From positions 4,288,890 through 4,352,889 of the forward strand of contig NC_092485.1 of NCBI RefSeq assembly GCF_047495875.1: DNA of 64,000 bases, written 5' to 3'. The stretch comes from Pithys albifrons albifrons. Lineage: Eukaryota > Chordata > Aves > Passeriformes > Thamnophilidae. Shown in pieces: positions 12,301 to 33,032 of this stretch. Numbering within the stretch: position 1 is the first letter of the stretch; each line of letters starts with the position of its first letter. A program made the translations under genes and the position numbers. The notes beneath the pieces are model-generated. The model had not been told where the DNA came from. It ran no database searches and was given only the letters and a program-made list of their open reading frames with translations.

Positions 12301-15300
12301 GGCCCCTGCAGCAACCCCACCCCACTCTCCACACAGCAGCAAACCACAGGCAGTTCCCTCATTCAACAGTTTCACCAGATCACAAGTGAGCCAAAGGGAC
12401 AAGACTTACTCTGACAGGCTGGAGGAGTTTCACTCCACATGAAGTTGGGCAGACACCGGATGTGCCACGTGGTTTCTCCGGCGCTGAACTGGTGGCCCTC
12501 CTGGCACTCGTAGGTGACCACGGTGTCCACAGGGAACAGATTGCCAGCAAGTCTGGCTTTAATGGCATTATACACATGTGGAGGGTCATCACAGCTACCT
12601 GGAGTGAGACAGCAACTCAGGGACGTTGCCAGTGGGACAGCAACGAGGCCCGTGATGGCACCAGAGAATTTGGGTGAAAGTCCAGGGGTCACTGTTCATT
12701 CTGAGGTGCACTTAATGACCCAAGTTCAGAAATGGTAAAGGAGACAAATAGAGACACATGAGTATGTTTTTTCCCTGGAGAGAGACTTTTCACAAGGGCA
12801 CAGAGGGACAGGACAAGGGGAAATGGCCTCAAGATGAAGGAGGGTGGATTTAGATCAGATATAGGGAAGAAATTCTTCCCTGTGAGGGTGGGAGGCCCTG
12901 GCACAGGTTGCCCAGAGAAGCTGTGGCTGCTCCACCCCTAGAAGTGTTCCAGGCCAGGTTGGATGGGTCTTGGAGCAGCCTGGGCTAGTGGAATAGCAAG
13001 GGGGTGGAATGAGATGAGGTTTAAGGTCCCTTCCCACCCAAACCTTTCAGTGATTTTGGACTGCATGGTTATATTCACTGTTAGAACAGAGATTCAATTT
13101 CTCATCAAGTTTATACTACCTGAGGCTCTAACAACAAACTTTGAAAGCATTAAATATAGAAAGGTTAATTTAGCCCCTTTGAATTGTAGTGAGAAGTGCT
13201 CTGCAGCTCGAACAGGGCAAGGCTTTAGTCTCTGTGGCCCCAAGTCATAAATTCCTAAAGTCACCTTAGTGCCACAGAGAGATTTGCCCCCCCAAAAAAC
13301 CCAAAAATTTCAATCTTAGAGCCACTCCTTTCATGACAATGCTTTTTAGGTGGGTGAGAACTTCAGTGAGTGTGGCAGGATTTGATCACAGGTTGGGCTC
13401 GATGACCTTGGAGGTGTTTTCCAACCTTAACGAGTGTACAGTTCCCTGAAGCAAAGCTGCTGGGGCAGGGGGAGCAGTGGTGGCACCATCACACTTACTG
13501 AGCTGGCAGAGTGGCAGGGGAGGGTCCCACAGGTTGCTGTCCCTGCACGTGGAGGTGTCGCTGCCATTCAGGGTGTAGCGCAAGTTACAGTCGAACATTA
13601 CGGTGTCTCCGTAGGTGTATTCAGACCTGTAGCCACTCAGCAGCTTCCCATTCTCCACCCTTGGAGGCTCACAGGTCACCACTGTGCCAGGGAAATGCCA
13701 CCACTTAGGCTCAAGAGGGGAGATGAGGGTACTAAAAACATTCTCACTGCTAAGGACACATCCCCAGAACAGGCTGAAAACGGATGTGACCAGGCACTTG
13801 AGGTGGTGGGTTTGTACACCTTATTCCATTTTACAGCAGTTTTTTATTAAGGCAAAGCATAATAAGAACACAGGGAAGGCAGCAGGTATCACAGCAGGGT
13901 TTGGAGGTGCTACATATCACACAGGCCAGCAGCTAAGGCTGGTCTGTGAACACCAATCAAATCCCATTCCCATGTCCTTGCTGACATGATGGGAGACCCT
14001 GATTCCTGTTACATCTACCAGACTCAGAGGGTCTCCTCTGCCAGAGGTGATTGCAGCAAGATGGAGGAGAGAGAAGGTTCCAAGGAAGAAAACAGCTCAG
14101 CAGAGAAGAGCAGGGGCTGTGAAGGGGCAGCTCACCTTTGCACTCTGGAGCTGGACTGCTCCACACACCATTGACATTGTCTGTGGTTGTGCAGAAAATA
14201 GAGGCATCTCCCACCAGGGATAAAGGTCTCTCTGCCCTCCTGGTGCTGCGGCACCGGTAAGTGATGGAGTCTCCATACACAAAGAGCTCCTTGTCAACCC
14301 CACTGTGCTCCCCATCAGCTATTTCTGGAGGGGGTTCACATGGTATCACTGTGGAATCAGGGGGAAGTGGCAATGGGAAGAAAGAAGAAGAGAAAAATAA
14401 TTTAGTTCATTTTAAACCAAAGGTTTGCTAAGAAAAAAGATGAAACACAAGGTGCCAGCAGGGTCAGAAATTCAGGGCAGGTCTCAAGGGAGCTGCACAC
14501 CAGCCTGAAGGCAGCAGAGCTCTGACCAGGCACTGAGGGGTTTGGGGATATTCCAGTCTCACATGCAGCTGCCTCACTCCCAGAGAGTGAATAAATATTT
14601 CTGGAGGATGATGCAGGAAGGAAAACACAAATTAAAAATGTCTTTCCAGGCTCCACCACGCATTGAAATGCCAAAATCCTCAGCAGAGCAACGCAACAGC
14701 TTCTTTATCCAGCCCCAGTCACATTCCAGATAATTAAAGGATAGATAATAGGTAATTAAGGAACTCTACTTACCCTCACAAATGGGAATATCTCTGTCCC
14801 ACGTAACAACCTCGTTTCTAACCACACAATTAATCTGAGAACTTCCAAGCAGTCTGTACCTGTGTGAAACGGGAGGGAATTACTCAGCAAAATTAGTTCT
14901 GATGTATTACCAATAACATCACCATCAGGATGCTTTGGGCTTCCTTGTCACAATTACAGCAGACCAGAAACTGGCAATCAGTGTCATTTGTTTCAAGGAC
15001 ACACTAGCTTTTGGTAAGAGCATTTTTTAAATTACAAAAATGACATGTTTCCAAGGAAAAACATCTCCCTTATCAGCTGGCTGTAGCTACTCCAACAGCT
15101 CTGAGTTCAGAGTTTGTGCCTTTCCTTCTAAAGATACTGAAACACTGGGAAAGAACTTGAGTTTGTGAAGAATTGCCTCAAAGCAGGAGATTAAGATAGT
15201 CAGTCTCAGAGCTCTCAAATTAAAACTTAAAAGGTATTTCACTCAGGGTCTGCATCTACCTACACTGGCGAGGCTTCTGACAGCACAGGCTTTAATCTAG

Positions 15301-16773
15301 AGGGGAAAATCCTTGGAAAAACAGCTGGAGAAGAAGAGGTCCTATGGCCCAGGTGCTCCTGGCTTACCCAGTGTTGCAGGTGAAGTTCACTGAAGATCCC
15401 AGACTGAGCTTCCCTGCCAGGATGGCTCTGCCATTGGGTGGCTCCCCGGGAAAGGTGCACGGCTTGGCTGGGGACAACAGCACTCAGTCAGCAAGGGGAT
15501 GCATCAGAGACCTCCAGATTCCCCTTCTAACCCGAAATTACTTCATGCTTCACAATGCTGGCAAGACCTGCTGCCTCTGTGGGGTTTGCTGTAACCCCGG
15601 AGAGCGTGACAGCATCTCCTCACAGACAAAAGATTCTCCTACTGCAAGTCAAATACTGTTTCTGACCCAAGCGTTACAAAGTGCCTGAGCAGAAGAACAT
15701 CCTTTGATGTGAAAGGCAGCCATCATGAGAGCAGATTTCAACTCCTGCCATCACTGACAGTATTCAGTGGAATAAAACCAGTGCTTCCTGTCAGGGGATT
15801 CATCTCCTACCATCCCCTGGGCTCACTTTGGGTACTGATCCAACAAAATGAGCTGACAGCATCAGCAAACAAACACATCAAAAGTAACAGGATCACAGAA
15901 TGGTTTGGGTTGGAAGGAACCTTAAAGATCATTTTGTTCCAACTCCCTCCCATGGGCAGGGACACCTTCCACCAGACCAGGAAGACCAAGTTAACCCAAA
16001 ATATACTCACGCGTACACATGTCCTTTGATCCATGCCACTTCCCACTCCTGCCACAGACAAGGACACTGGGGACATTGGCAGCTTTCACATAACCTGGAC
16101 GACAGGTGTATTCTGCTCTGGAATTATAGGGGAATCTGGCCATGCCCTGGGGCTGCTCCTTGAGCTCTGCAGATTGGAGACGTGGTGGAGGATCACAGAG
16201 ACCTGCCAGGAGAAGCTCCATCAGAAAGGTGCTGGGAGGAAAAGCAGTGGGATTTCAGGCCTGATTCACTCTGAAGGTGCAGGTGAGGACACTTTGGTGT
16301 CCCAAAGACTCCTCAAAGCAAAGAGGAGAAGTGCAGCCTGTGGCTGGCTGAGGATGGCTGTGGTTGGCAGGGACCAGGAGGATCATCACCCCTCCAGGTC
16401 CTGCTCCTCACACCTCACCCAGCAGTCTCCAAGGCTGGTCACAAAGTCCAGATTAAGCATTTTTATTTCCTAGTTAGTACAAATGATTGCACTTCCTCAG
16501 CTAGAATAAATTTGTATCTACTTTCCACAGAAAGGAAAAGGAAGCAAAGGAAGATGGACTCAGATCACAAAGATTTACAACGCTCTTGAAATGCAAAGGC
16601 AATGAGGAAAAGAGAAGGATCCAAGTCTTGTGAAACCCAACAGAAGGTTTTCCTTCAGTTTATCCTGATGGACTCACTCACTTACTCTGGACAGCCACAA
16701 TGAGGGCAGCAGTGAGGAATGACCCGAGGACAGCAGCCTGATCCCTCTGCCTCCCCAGCTCCAGAGCTGACAT
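9317..16773 (-). CDS. C4BPA: C4b-binding protein alpha chain, 10 CCP modules plus oligomerisation tail
   Basis: Thirteen coding exons: 16773-16686, 16202-16011, 15467-15368, 14859-14774, 14348-14136, 13681-13499, 12598-12410, 11980-11789, 10975-10793, 10603-10415, 10109-9930, 9784-9615 and 9472-9317. The sum is 2121 nt, 706 aa, in frame throughout. Residues 1-29 hold the signal peptide, about 30-655 ten CCP modules, and 656-706 the oligomerisation tail (Cys pair CEKI and FQCG, then a Leu-rich helix). CCP1 to CCP3 resemble human C4BPA CCP1 to CCP3, for example [13 protein letters not shown] and SLVGDASI in CCP3, the region that binds C4b in mammals. CCP2 is split over two exons at its central Gly. 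Human C4BPA has eight CCPs; the extra modules are in the C-terminal half. The donor after CCP6 (GTGGGA) is weaker than the others. Expected role: secreted multimeric factor I cofactor and inhibitor of the classical C3 convertase. Confidence 0.88.
9919..10203 (-). repeat. Duplicated block (copy B): CCP9 exon and flanking intron of C4BPA
   Basis: Gap-free partner of 4498-4782. The neighbouring CCP8 exon (10415-10603) is likewise a close copy of 4980-5168, including the shared segment [18 protein letters not shown]. Confidence 0.85.
12775..13063 (+). mobile_element. CR1 LINE 3' fragment (about 290 bp)
   Basis: Sense-strand CR1 3' end: GACTTTTCACAAGGGCACA, GAAGAAATTCTTCCCTGTGA, CACAGGTTGCCCAGAGAAGC and GGTCCCTTCCCACCC. 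Lies in the intron between CCP4 and CCP5 of C4BPA. Confidence 0.92.
13365..13432 (+). mobile_element. Possible CR1-type 3' end remnant
   Basis: GGTTGGGCTCGATGACCTTG and TTTTCCAACCTTAACGA match the terminal motif of another CR1 subfamily. Short and degraded. Confidence 0.5.
15892..15990 (-). mobile_element. CR1 LINE 3' fragment
   Basis: Antisense CR1 end: ATCACAGAATGGTTTGGGTT, GGAACCTTAAAGATCATT and CCCATGGGCAGGGACACC. Lies about 20 nt from the CCP1 donor (16010) of C4BPA. Confidence 0.9.
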
Positions 16774-16785
16774 GTTTATTCCTGG
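16774..16785 (-). other. 5' UTR part of the C4BPA start exon
   Basis: A TTTCCAG acceptor ends at 16786, so the start exon appears to begin at 16785, 12 nt before the ATG. This implies an upstream non-coding exon. Confidence 0.5.
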
Positions 16786-17681
16786 CTGGAAATCCCACAG
16801 ATGTTACCACATTCTTCTCCTAAGACAACTGTCTGCAAAAACAGTAGAGGGGTATTTACTCTGAGGGTCAACACAGCTCATAGGAACAGGTCTTGTTTCT
16901 CCATCCCTGAGCAGTTCCTACAGTCGTGGCTGGGGAGCAGAAGGAGCAGGAATTTAATTCCTTTTCTGGAAGTAAAAAAAAAAACCAAGACAGACTAATA
17001 ACTTCACTCAAACCATAGAATAAACACCTCAGTTTGTCAGGTTCAACTTAAACCCACTATATTGTTCTTCCCAGCCAACCTAATACCTGCAAGGCCACGA
17101 GTTTGTACCTTCTGGGAAAAGTTCCCTGACACTTATCTTATGGGTAAACATTTTATTTTTAGCAATAAATCTCTTGGAAGTAAATTCCTAGGCAGGTGAA
17201 ATCCTGCTGAAGTCACCCTAACAATAAATTACTCCCAGAGAGGAGTATCTAAGCAAAAAGTTACATCAGTTTTGTGCAAACATGAACTGAGTAAAGCTGC
17301 AGAACATAGAAGTCAATCAAATCAAACTGCTTTACAAAATGGAATTTAACTGCAATTTGCACTAGCCTGGCACCCCTAGAGATCAGGAAGAATCCTCTGT
17401 GTTACCCAGGATCATTTATGAGCCAAAACTCTCCCAATGTTGCATATCCTCCAAGTACCTGCCTTCCTCCAGGAAACAAGGATCTTCCTCGATGTTTTTT
17501 GCCCTAAACCCAACACTTCCTTGGCTGTTTCATTCCTCTGCCTTTCTTTCAGTTCTAGGTACAACTTCTGGCATAATTTGACTTAATTTACTGGTCTTTG
17601 TGCCTGCTGGAGTTGCACAAAAGCTCCAACCCAAGTTCCCAAGAGCAACAGGTCAAGCTGCATGGCTCAAAGTTGTCTTAC

Positions 17682-17760
17682 CTGGAGGTCTGGAAGCAGG
17701 AGATGGAGACCTGGAGTGTTCAGCACTTGCAAGACAAAGGAGTGACTGTTCTCCTCCAGT
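17682..17760 (-). other. Candidate non-coding first exon of C4BPA
   Basis: CCTCCAG followed by GTAAGAC (donor at 17681) is a strong minus-strand donor with no coding frame, about 900 nt upstream of the start exon acceptor. The 5' limit given is arbitrary, and no clear TATA box was seen. Confidence 0.35.
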
Positions 17761-19440
17761 CCCCAGGCACAGCTAAAGGAGGAGTTATGATACGCCCACA
17801 TGCTCAGCTATGGCTCCATGGAGGAAAGTTTTCTGCAGAATTCTGCAGAAACCAAAGTCATGCCAACTGACCCATAAATCATTAACTCCTCCCGAGCTAG
17901 AAGGAAGTCCTTTATTCAACCCACAAAGCAAAACACTAATAAAAACTGAATGCAACCCAAGCAGATGTTGAAATTGTTTGGTTTTTTGTGTGGAGTTGCC
18001 AAGCCTTTGTTGAAATGATCCTTGCTGAGCTGCTCCACTGGGCAGCAATGGCACAGGGCCTGTGCAGGACCTCAGGAACACTGGGGGTGCCTCCTCAGGG
18101 GGGACACGACAACCACCATCCCTTCTGACCTGCAGCCCACAGCCTGCATTCAAAAAGGGATTTCCTCAACCAGCTCCACCTACTGCCATTAAAGCAGCAC
18201 CAGCTGGAGCTCAGCAGCCTGTGAGGTCCCAGGGAACATGGCTTGGAGCTGAACACGCAGGGCTAGAGAATCATGGAATGGTTTGGCTGGAAAGGACCTT
18301 AAACCTCATCTTGTTCCACCCCCTGCCATAGGCAGGGCCACTTTCCACTAGATCAGGCTGCTCCAAGCCCTGTCCAACCTGGTCTTGATGGGAATCCAGC
18401 TGTCCTTCAGCTGGTAACAAGCTGTTCCTGGCTCCAGCTCTTGCTGGTAGGTCCTTTTCCAGTACCAGCTTTAGTAGAAGTTGTCACCACTTGCTCCTTA
18501 GGCTGCCCAGCTCCATCCAGGCTGGAGTCACCATCAAGCACCTGGTGATGAGCTTTTCACCCCAGGCTGTGCTTCTTGCAGGTATTGGTTTGTTCTGCCA
18601 AACCTAAGGGGGTTTTTCCTGAACAATTTACCACATCCCTGCAGTGAGTGGAATATATTACCTTGCTGAAGTTCACCTGGAGCTCACCTGGTTTGGTTCC
18701 TCCCCTGAAGAACATGGTGGGAGCTGCACAAGCACAGATTTGCTCACAACAGCCACTGACCTCTACAAACTATTGACAGGAAGCCAGATAATCACAAACA
18801 CAGCCTTTCTAGATTTGTCTTTTTCCAAAAACAAGCCAAACTGTGGGCCCAAAAGTCAACAGCTCCCCCAGGGGAACCCAGGAGGTTATTCAGCATCTGC
18901 ACAGGGCACTTGTGCCCGTGGGCATCAGCCACTCCAAAACCATCTTCTGCTCTGGCAGCTGCTGAACACCCCTGAGACCTCCTCAACCCACAGCCTGCAG
19001 TGGGATAAACAGGAGAAAAGAAGTTTTCCTTGACCACTCCTAAGGTCACTTCTCTTCAGGCTGTGGCTGGTCCCAGTTGGTTTCCAGCAGCAGATTCTGG
19101 AAATCAGAGTCACACCAGTTGCTCTTCTTCACTTTCTTTTTTCTCCTAGAAAATGAGCTGTGCTTTAAGAAAGCATTCCTACCCTAACAGTTCCATGGAA
19201 AACCTGAAATTCTGAATTCCAACAGCTCCTATAAAAACACCCTTAAACTGATGAGGGAAGGGGAAGAGCACCAGGGTGTAAAATTCCCCATTTTCAGCTC
19301 AAATCCCAAACCCCTTAGGGACACCTGCCCACCCCTGCAGGGACTCTTTCTCCAAACACATTCCAGACTGCCTGAATTCACCCCAATCTGAGAAAACCAG
19401 GGGACAGTTGGAGCAAACAATGGAAAAGAACAGAGGAAAT
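17761..19440. other. Intergenic between C4BPA and PFKFB2; no C4BPB seen
   Basis: Apart from one CR1 fragment there is no recognisable coding exon. In particular, no sushi-module pattern appears here, although mammals carry C4BPB at this position. Confidence 0.5.
18262..18410 (-). mobile_element. CR1 LINE 3' fragment
   Basis: Antisense CR1: GAATCATGGAATGGTTTGGC, GGACCTTAAACCTCATCTTG and GCTCCAAGCCCTGTCCAACC. Confidence 0.88.
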
Positions 19441-19444
19441 GATC

Positions 19445-22400
19445 TGGGCTTTTTAAAATCTCTTTATTGTAAATAAACGCTGATGGCTATTTATGCTCAA
19501 GTGCACAAAGTACACAACACACAGCACAAGTTGACACACACTGTGGTTTTTTAAACCTAAAAAACCCATCAGGAGGCAGCAGAGCAGGAAAGTTTACAAG
19601 CAGATGGGCAACATCCACATCAGCAAACACTAAATACAGAGAGAACCTGCAAACAGTGCTGAGGGACCGAAGAGCAGCAGCACAGGTGGAGGTGGCACCT
19701 TCCAGAGGGGCACAGGGTGAGTTTGGGGACATCCCCTCAGGGCAGGTGGGTCCTGGATGTGGCTGGTGCTGATGCCTCTCATCCCACACTGCTCCTTGGC
19801 CCCTTGGCACCCAGGCCAGGCTTCCCCAGCACCCACTGCCGGGAAGGGGACGCCTGACAGGGGTGGCAGCTCTAAGGTCACAGCCAGTGTACACAAATAA
19901 GATATCCAGGCTGGGTTTAAGCCTTTTTACCCATTTTCCAATTCTCCCCATTGCTGGCAGCAGAGATGGAGCAGGTTTTGCCCCAGTCATCACTTTTCTC
20001 TGCAATGAGGGCACAGGTGGCCCTGTCACTGCTGACTGAAGGTGACAACAGCCACCACCACCTTCGCTGCTAGAAAGAGATGGACAGACAGACCCAGGGT
20101 TGCAGAAAACCCCCACTCATGATAAAATGCTCTCCAAGGTGCCAGGCCCACAGCCACACCTCCAAATCCATCACCTCCACCTGCCCAGCCCATGACACCA
20201 ACTCTGGTCCCTCTGACAGCACGAGCTGCTGCTAATCCTGTTCCACCAAAAATACCAAATTGTGCAATGGTTGTTTAGCCTGGGGTGTTTGCATGCACAG
20301 TGCCAAGGGAATCAGGTGATTTCAAGGAAGTACCTGGCACAGGCACCTGCCAGGAGATCCATGGGCTCATTGGCATCCCCCCAGCAGGGCTCAGCAGGGC
20401 CCTGGCACCTGTCCTGGCAGGTCTGATTCCCCCTCAGGGCAATGATCTTATCACAAATCTGTCTCTGCTCTGCTCTAGACACGTGTGTTATAAACATAAA
20501 CACCTTTCAAAGGCTAAAACACACGAGTAAAAGGCTAAAGTGAAGCTTTAATGCAAACACTGAGGCACAAATGCTGCTGCCAGCAGAGAAAGATGAAGCC
20601 CCACCCCATGGCCAAGACAAGGCCCCCCAGTCCCTGCTCCAAACTACAGACCTGATTTTGAGCAGTGATAAAAATAAAGTCAAGACCACCAACACATTTA
20701 CAGCGACACTCACAGCGAACTCTGGCAGGTAAAAATATATATTTTTGTCTCCTTACAATCATTAATTACAACATAATTAACTCTTCAGCAAGTTTCTCAC
20801 AGCATGTTGTGCGTAAACATCCGACAGTCCGTTTTCCACTCCCTTTTTCCCAGGGCAGGAGTTTGTGCGTTCAGAGCTTTGGGGAGTGTGACAGCAACAA
20901 TTATCATGGGTTTAAATCTCTTCCTTCAGCATTTCATCTCTTTTTTTTTTTCCCCCTCGTTTTTCTGGCTTATTTCTAAGCAAGAAAATATTTCAAACCC
21001 AAGACCAGATGGCTGCAGCAAACCTGCCCCCTGGGGGGAAAAGCCTGAGGAACAAAACTAATAAAATTCAGCTTCTCACCACCAAATTTCATCTCTCTGA
21101 GGCACAAATGCTTTAGATTAACATGTGCTTCTGCTCCTCAGGAATCCTAAGGGGTCAGGATTAATGCCTTGGTCCTCTCTAGTTCAGTTTTATCAAATTA
21201 AAGCTCTGGGAGTGTTTAAAACAACCAGGTTTGAGCTCAAAATACCCAGGTAAGCCCCAGGCTTTGGGGCTGCTGAGCTCCTCCACAGCCAGGGCACAGT
21301 TTCCCTGCTGTGGGTACATCCACCATTGATTTACACATTTCAAATAAGCAACTTCTGGGTCCCAGAATTGCTCAGATGGATCCTGGAGTCAACTGGAAAC
21401 AGCAGGTCCAGAACAGCCTCCTGCTCTGTACCCAAACACTCCTTTTTTCACCCAACCTGAGGGTTTTGTCCTTATTGTAGGAACAGCTGGAGTGGGTGAA
21501 ATGGAGTTTGGCAAAATGCAAGTCAAGACTTGCAGGAGAAAACTATAAATTTGAGGTTTGGGGGGGATTTAAATAAGACACAGCCAGACACAGCTGAACC
21601 ATCTGTGCTCTAAACACTAAAAAAACAGCTTAAAATGTGAAAGGCAGCATTAGACATGAGGAACATTCGTAGCTTATTCACAGGCAAGTTAAAAGCTTGT
21701 TGTGAGCCTAAAATTTGGTACATTAAAAAAAGACAACTGGTAAAAATCTTGTGCTTCCTGCAAACCCTGTTCCCAGTCACTAAGCACAGCCACGCTCCTG
21801 TTTTCTGGGGTAATGGATAAAACATCCTCAAAATGCAGGAAAAAGGAGTGAGAGGATGAGGTTTAGGTCAGAATGCAAAGCCAAAGTAGGGCTTGAGGTG
21901 GGATTCCAAAGCACTGGTAGTTCTGCTGCTTCCAGAGAGGGACAGGAGGTTTTATTCCCATCTGTCCCTCACAGGAGGAATCCCGTGGGATGTGCTGACC
22001 TGGAAAGTGCTGGGCTACATCCCAAGCAAAAGCCTTCCCAGGGCAAAGGAACAGGCTCATATTGGGGGATCCACATCAGCAGTCATGGAAACAAAGTCAA
22101 ACAGTACCTGCAGCTCTTTGGACGGTTGAACAACACAATTATTTGTGTTTGAACTTGGAAATAACTTGGAAACGGTAACAGACAAATAAAAACTTGGGGA
22201 TTTGGTCTGGTAGTGCCTCTTCCAAAGAAAAGCTGCCTCAGTGAGTAAGAACATGACTATTTTGTCATCACACTGTGGTTAATTTTGGCATCTAACCAGG
22301 AGGAAAGACGTGGGGCAGTATTTTCATGCCCCCAAAAATCCCAGGGATATGTTGGCTCACAGGCACTAAAAACAGCTTGAGAAAGCTCCAAAATGAATTT

Positions 22401-24712
22401 TCTCCAAGTTCATGGACAGATATTCCAGCATATGGAAGGAAAAGACACAGACAGACTCTAAAAACACAGTTCAAGGCGAGTACTGGCCGAGGTGGCTCAT
22501 GGCTCACTGTGCTCCAGGCCCAGGGCTCCTCCTGGCCGGGGAATTCCCAGCAGAATCCCAGGGAAAGCACAAAGCTCTACACTGTTAAACTGGCCATTCT
22601 CTGCAAAGAGAAGACAAAGAGTTGAGGTTACACCAAGGAAGGCAGAAGGTGGTAAAGCAGGTGACAGCACAGCTCAGCACTGGGGATGGACAGACACACT
22701 GACAGGAGGATCCAACCAGCTCCATGGAACTGCTCTATATGACAGGAACCACCTGAGGAATGACTCATTTACCTTCAGCCAAGCACACAACAAGCTGTTT
22801 CACACTTTGCATCATCCTTTATCCTCTTGGCAAACCCCCATCACAGCCTGAGACCACACAAGCTCAGTGGAGAACCTCAGGAGTGACAAAGCAGATTGGT
22901 CACTCACTGGCACTCACCTTCTCCACAGGAAAACACTTCCAGAACAAGAGCCATTACAGTAATCACTTTGCATATTAACCACAATAAATACTGCCCTCCT
23001 CACCTGGCTGAGAAGAGTCAAATCCCCTGGTCCCTCTCCATGGGGACCACCCTGCCATGGTGGAATAGGAAGGAGCTCCCCTCCCAAACTGGAATCCTCC
23101 CTGAACCCCAACATCTGCAAACTGAACCACCTACTGCTTTACTTTCCTTGCCTTAAACCCAGATCTCCCTTTGACACCACAGCACCAGGAGGAAAAGGAT
23201 TATCCCAAACCCCTGACATCACCCCTGTCCAGACCACAATCCTGCAAAATCCCTACAACCAGTGACACACCACATCTTGATGCAGGCAGAGGGAAGTCAC
23301 ACATGAGACCCTGCACTGCCCACGTGGCTCAGCCCAGCAGCACCAGGGTGGAACCATCCCATGTCCTGGCCCAGGGATGGGGCAAGCTCAGCTTGAAACA
23401 CTTCTGCAGCAGCCAGCACAAGCACCAGTAAGCCCAGTTGGAGCCCCTGGATCAGTGGCTCAGCTTGGGAATATATTCCTCCCCCACTGATGTCCCCCTT
23501 CAGCAGAAGATTCCTTCAGCTCCACATCTGCCTTTGCCCAAAGTGGTTTCCATGCAACATTAATCAAGAGAAGTCCTACTTACTAACCCAAAAGAGAGCA
23601 CACAGAAGCTGCTTTCAGTGGTTCTCAGAGGGAAGCATTTCCCACTGGAGGCTGCAAAGGAAAGAGAGAAGCACAGGAGAGCTCACAGTGCGTTTTAAAG
23701 GAGATTTAAATAGTAAAAGCAGCAAAGCCAATGAGGGAAGAAGTGAAGCATCCCCAAAATTTCATGTCAGCCCAGGGCAGGCTTGTACCACAGGAGGAGC
23801 TGGCACAAGGCTTGAGCACCTGGACACCTCCCTTGCTCATCCCAAGGGCTCCATTCAGGCAAGAGATCCCAGGAGAGCACAGTCCCTACAGCCCTCACAG
23901 CCCCAGAACCCAGAGCTGATTAAATACTCCCTCATCCCAGAGCAGTCAGTGCTTCCAAACAGGGAGAAATTGGGGTGGGGATCCCCATCCTGGGGCTACT
24001 CAGCTGGATGCACCCCCAAATTCAGACCTTGGGCAGTTTGGGTCCTCTCCAGCCCAGGCTCCTCATCCAGACCCCCATGGGACAAACCCACCCCAACACA
24101 AAGCCCTGCTCAGCCAAGTTCTCACCAGAGCCCTGGGATTTTGGGGGTGCCCAAGCCAAGGCTCACCAAGTATGAAAACACTGGGGTTGCATCACCCCTT
24201 CTTTTACTCTCTGGCCTTTTACTCTGCTAACAGGGAAGAGAACAAGAAGAGCTTGGAGAACTGTAACCTCTAAAATACCCAAGAGTATTTTATAACCTCA
24301 AACTGCTGTAATTTGGGCACCCAAAGAGCCCAGACTTTGCTCAACAAACTGCTGACATTGGGGTCTGCAGGGAAATGGGCACCAACAAAATCACATATTT
24401 CCTACTAAGTCGCTCTGGGGCTGGAGCAACACTTGGCTGAAGTAAAAAATTAGGACAAAGAGGGTATTTGTAAGTCCTTCCAATTAGTTTTTAGCCAGAA
24501 AAGAAGAAAGTACCCAGAATAAACCACCCTGCCAAAACCCTGTGGCACTGATGGAAACTTGCCTGCATGGAGCCTGATTTTCAAAGGCTGTGGCACCAGA
24601 ATTTTAGTTTAATGGAGGGGGAAATTCATGTTTTAGGGGGGTTTTTTGTGTGATTTTTTTTGTCTTAAGGGAGTCCAATCCAGGAGGGTTTTCATGCAGG
24701 AACAGACAGTGC
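19445..24712 (-). other. PFKFB2: Probable long 3' UTR of PFKFB2
   Basis: About 5.3 kb with no supported coding exon, ending at a minus-strand AATAAA (19468-19463) followed by an A/T-rich tract. A very long 3' UTR is known for mammalian PFKFB2 mRNAs. The assignment rests on position only; earlier poly(A) sites are possible. Confidence 0.5.
19463..19468 (-). terminator. Candidate distal poly(A) signal of PFKFB2
   Basis: AATAAA on the minus strand, followed by GAGATTTTAAAAAGCC. It is the last clear signal before the C4BPA-side intergenic region. Confidence 0.5.
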
Positions 24713-33008
<8,296 letters not shown>

Positions 33009-33032
33009 GGCTCCGCACGGGCTCCGCGCCGC

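Noticed and set aside
19487..20116. 209-codon minus-strand frame downstream of PFKFB2
   Set aside because: No recognisable domain; lies in the probable PFKFB2 3' UTR just before its poly(A) signal.
23490..24230. 246-codon plus-strand frame
   Set aside because: Antisense to the probable PFKFB2 3' UTR, low complexity, no domain or splice support.
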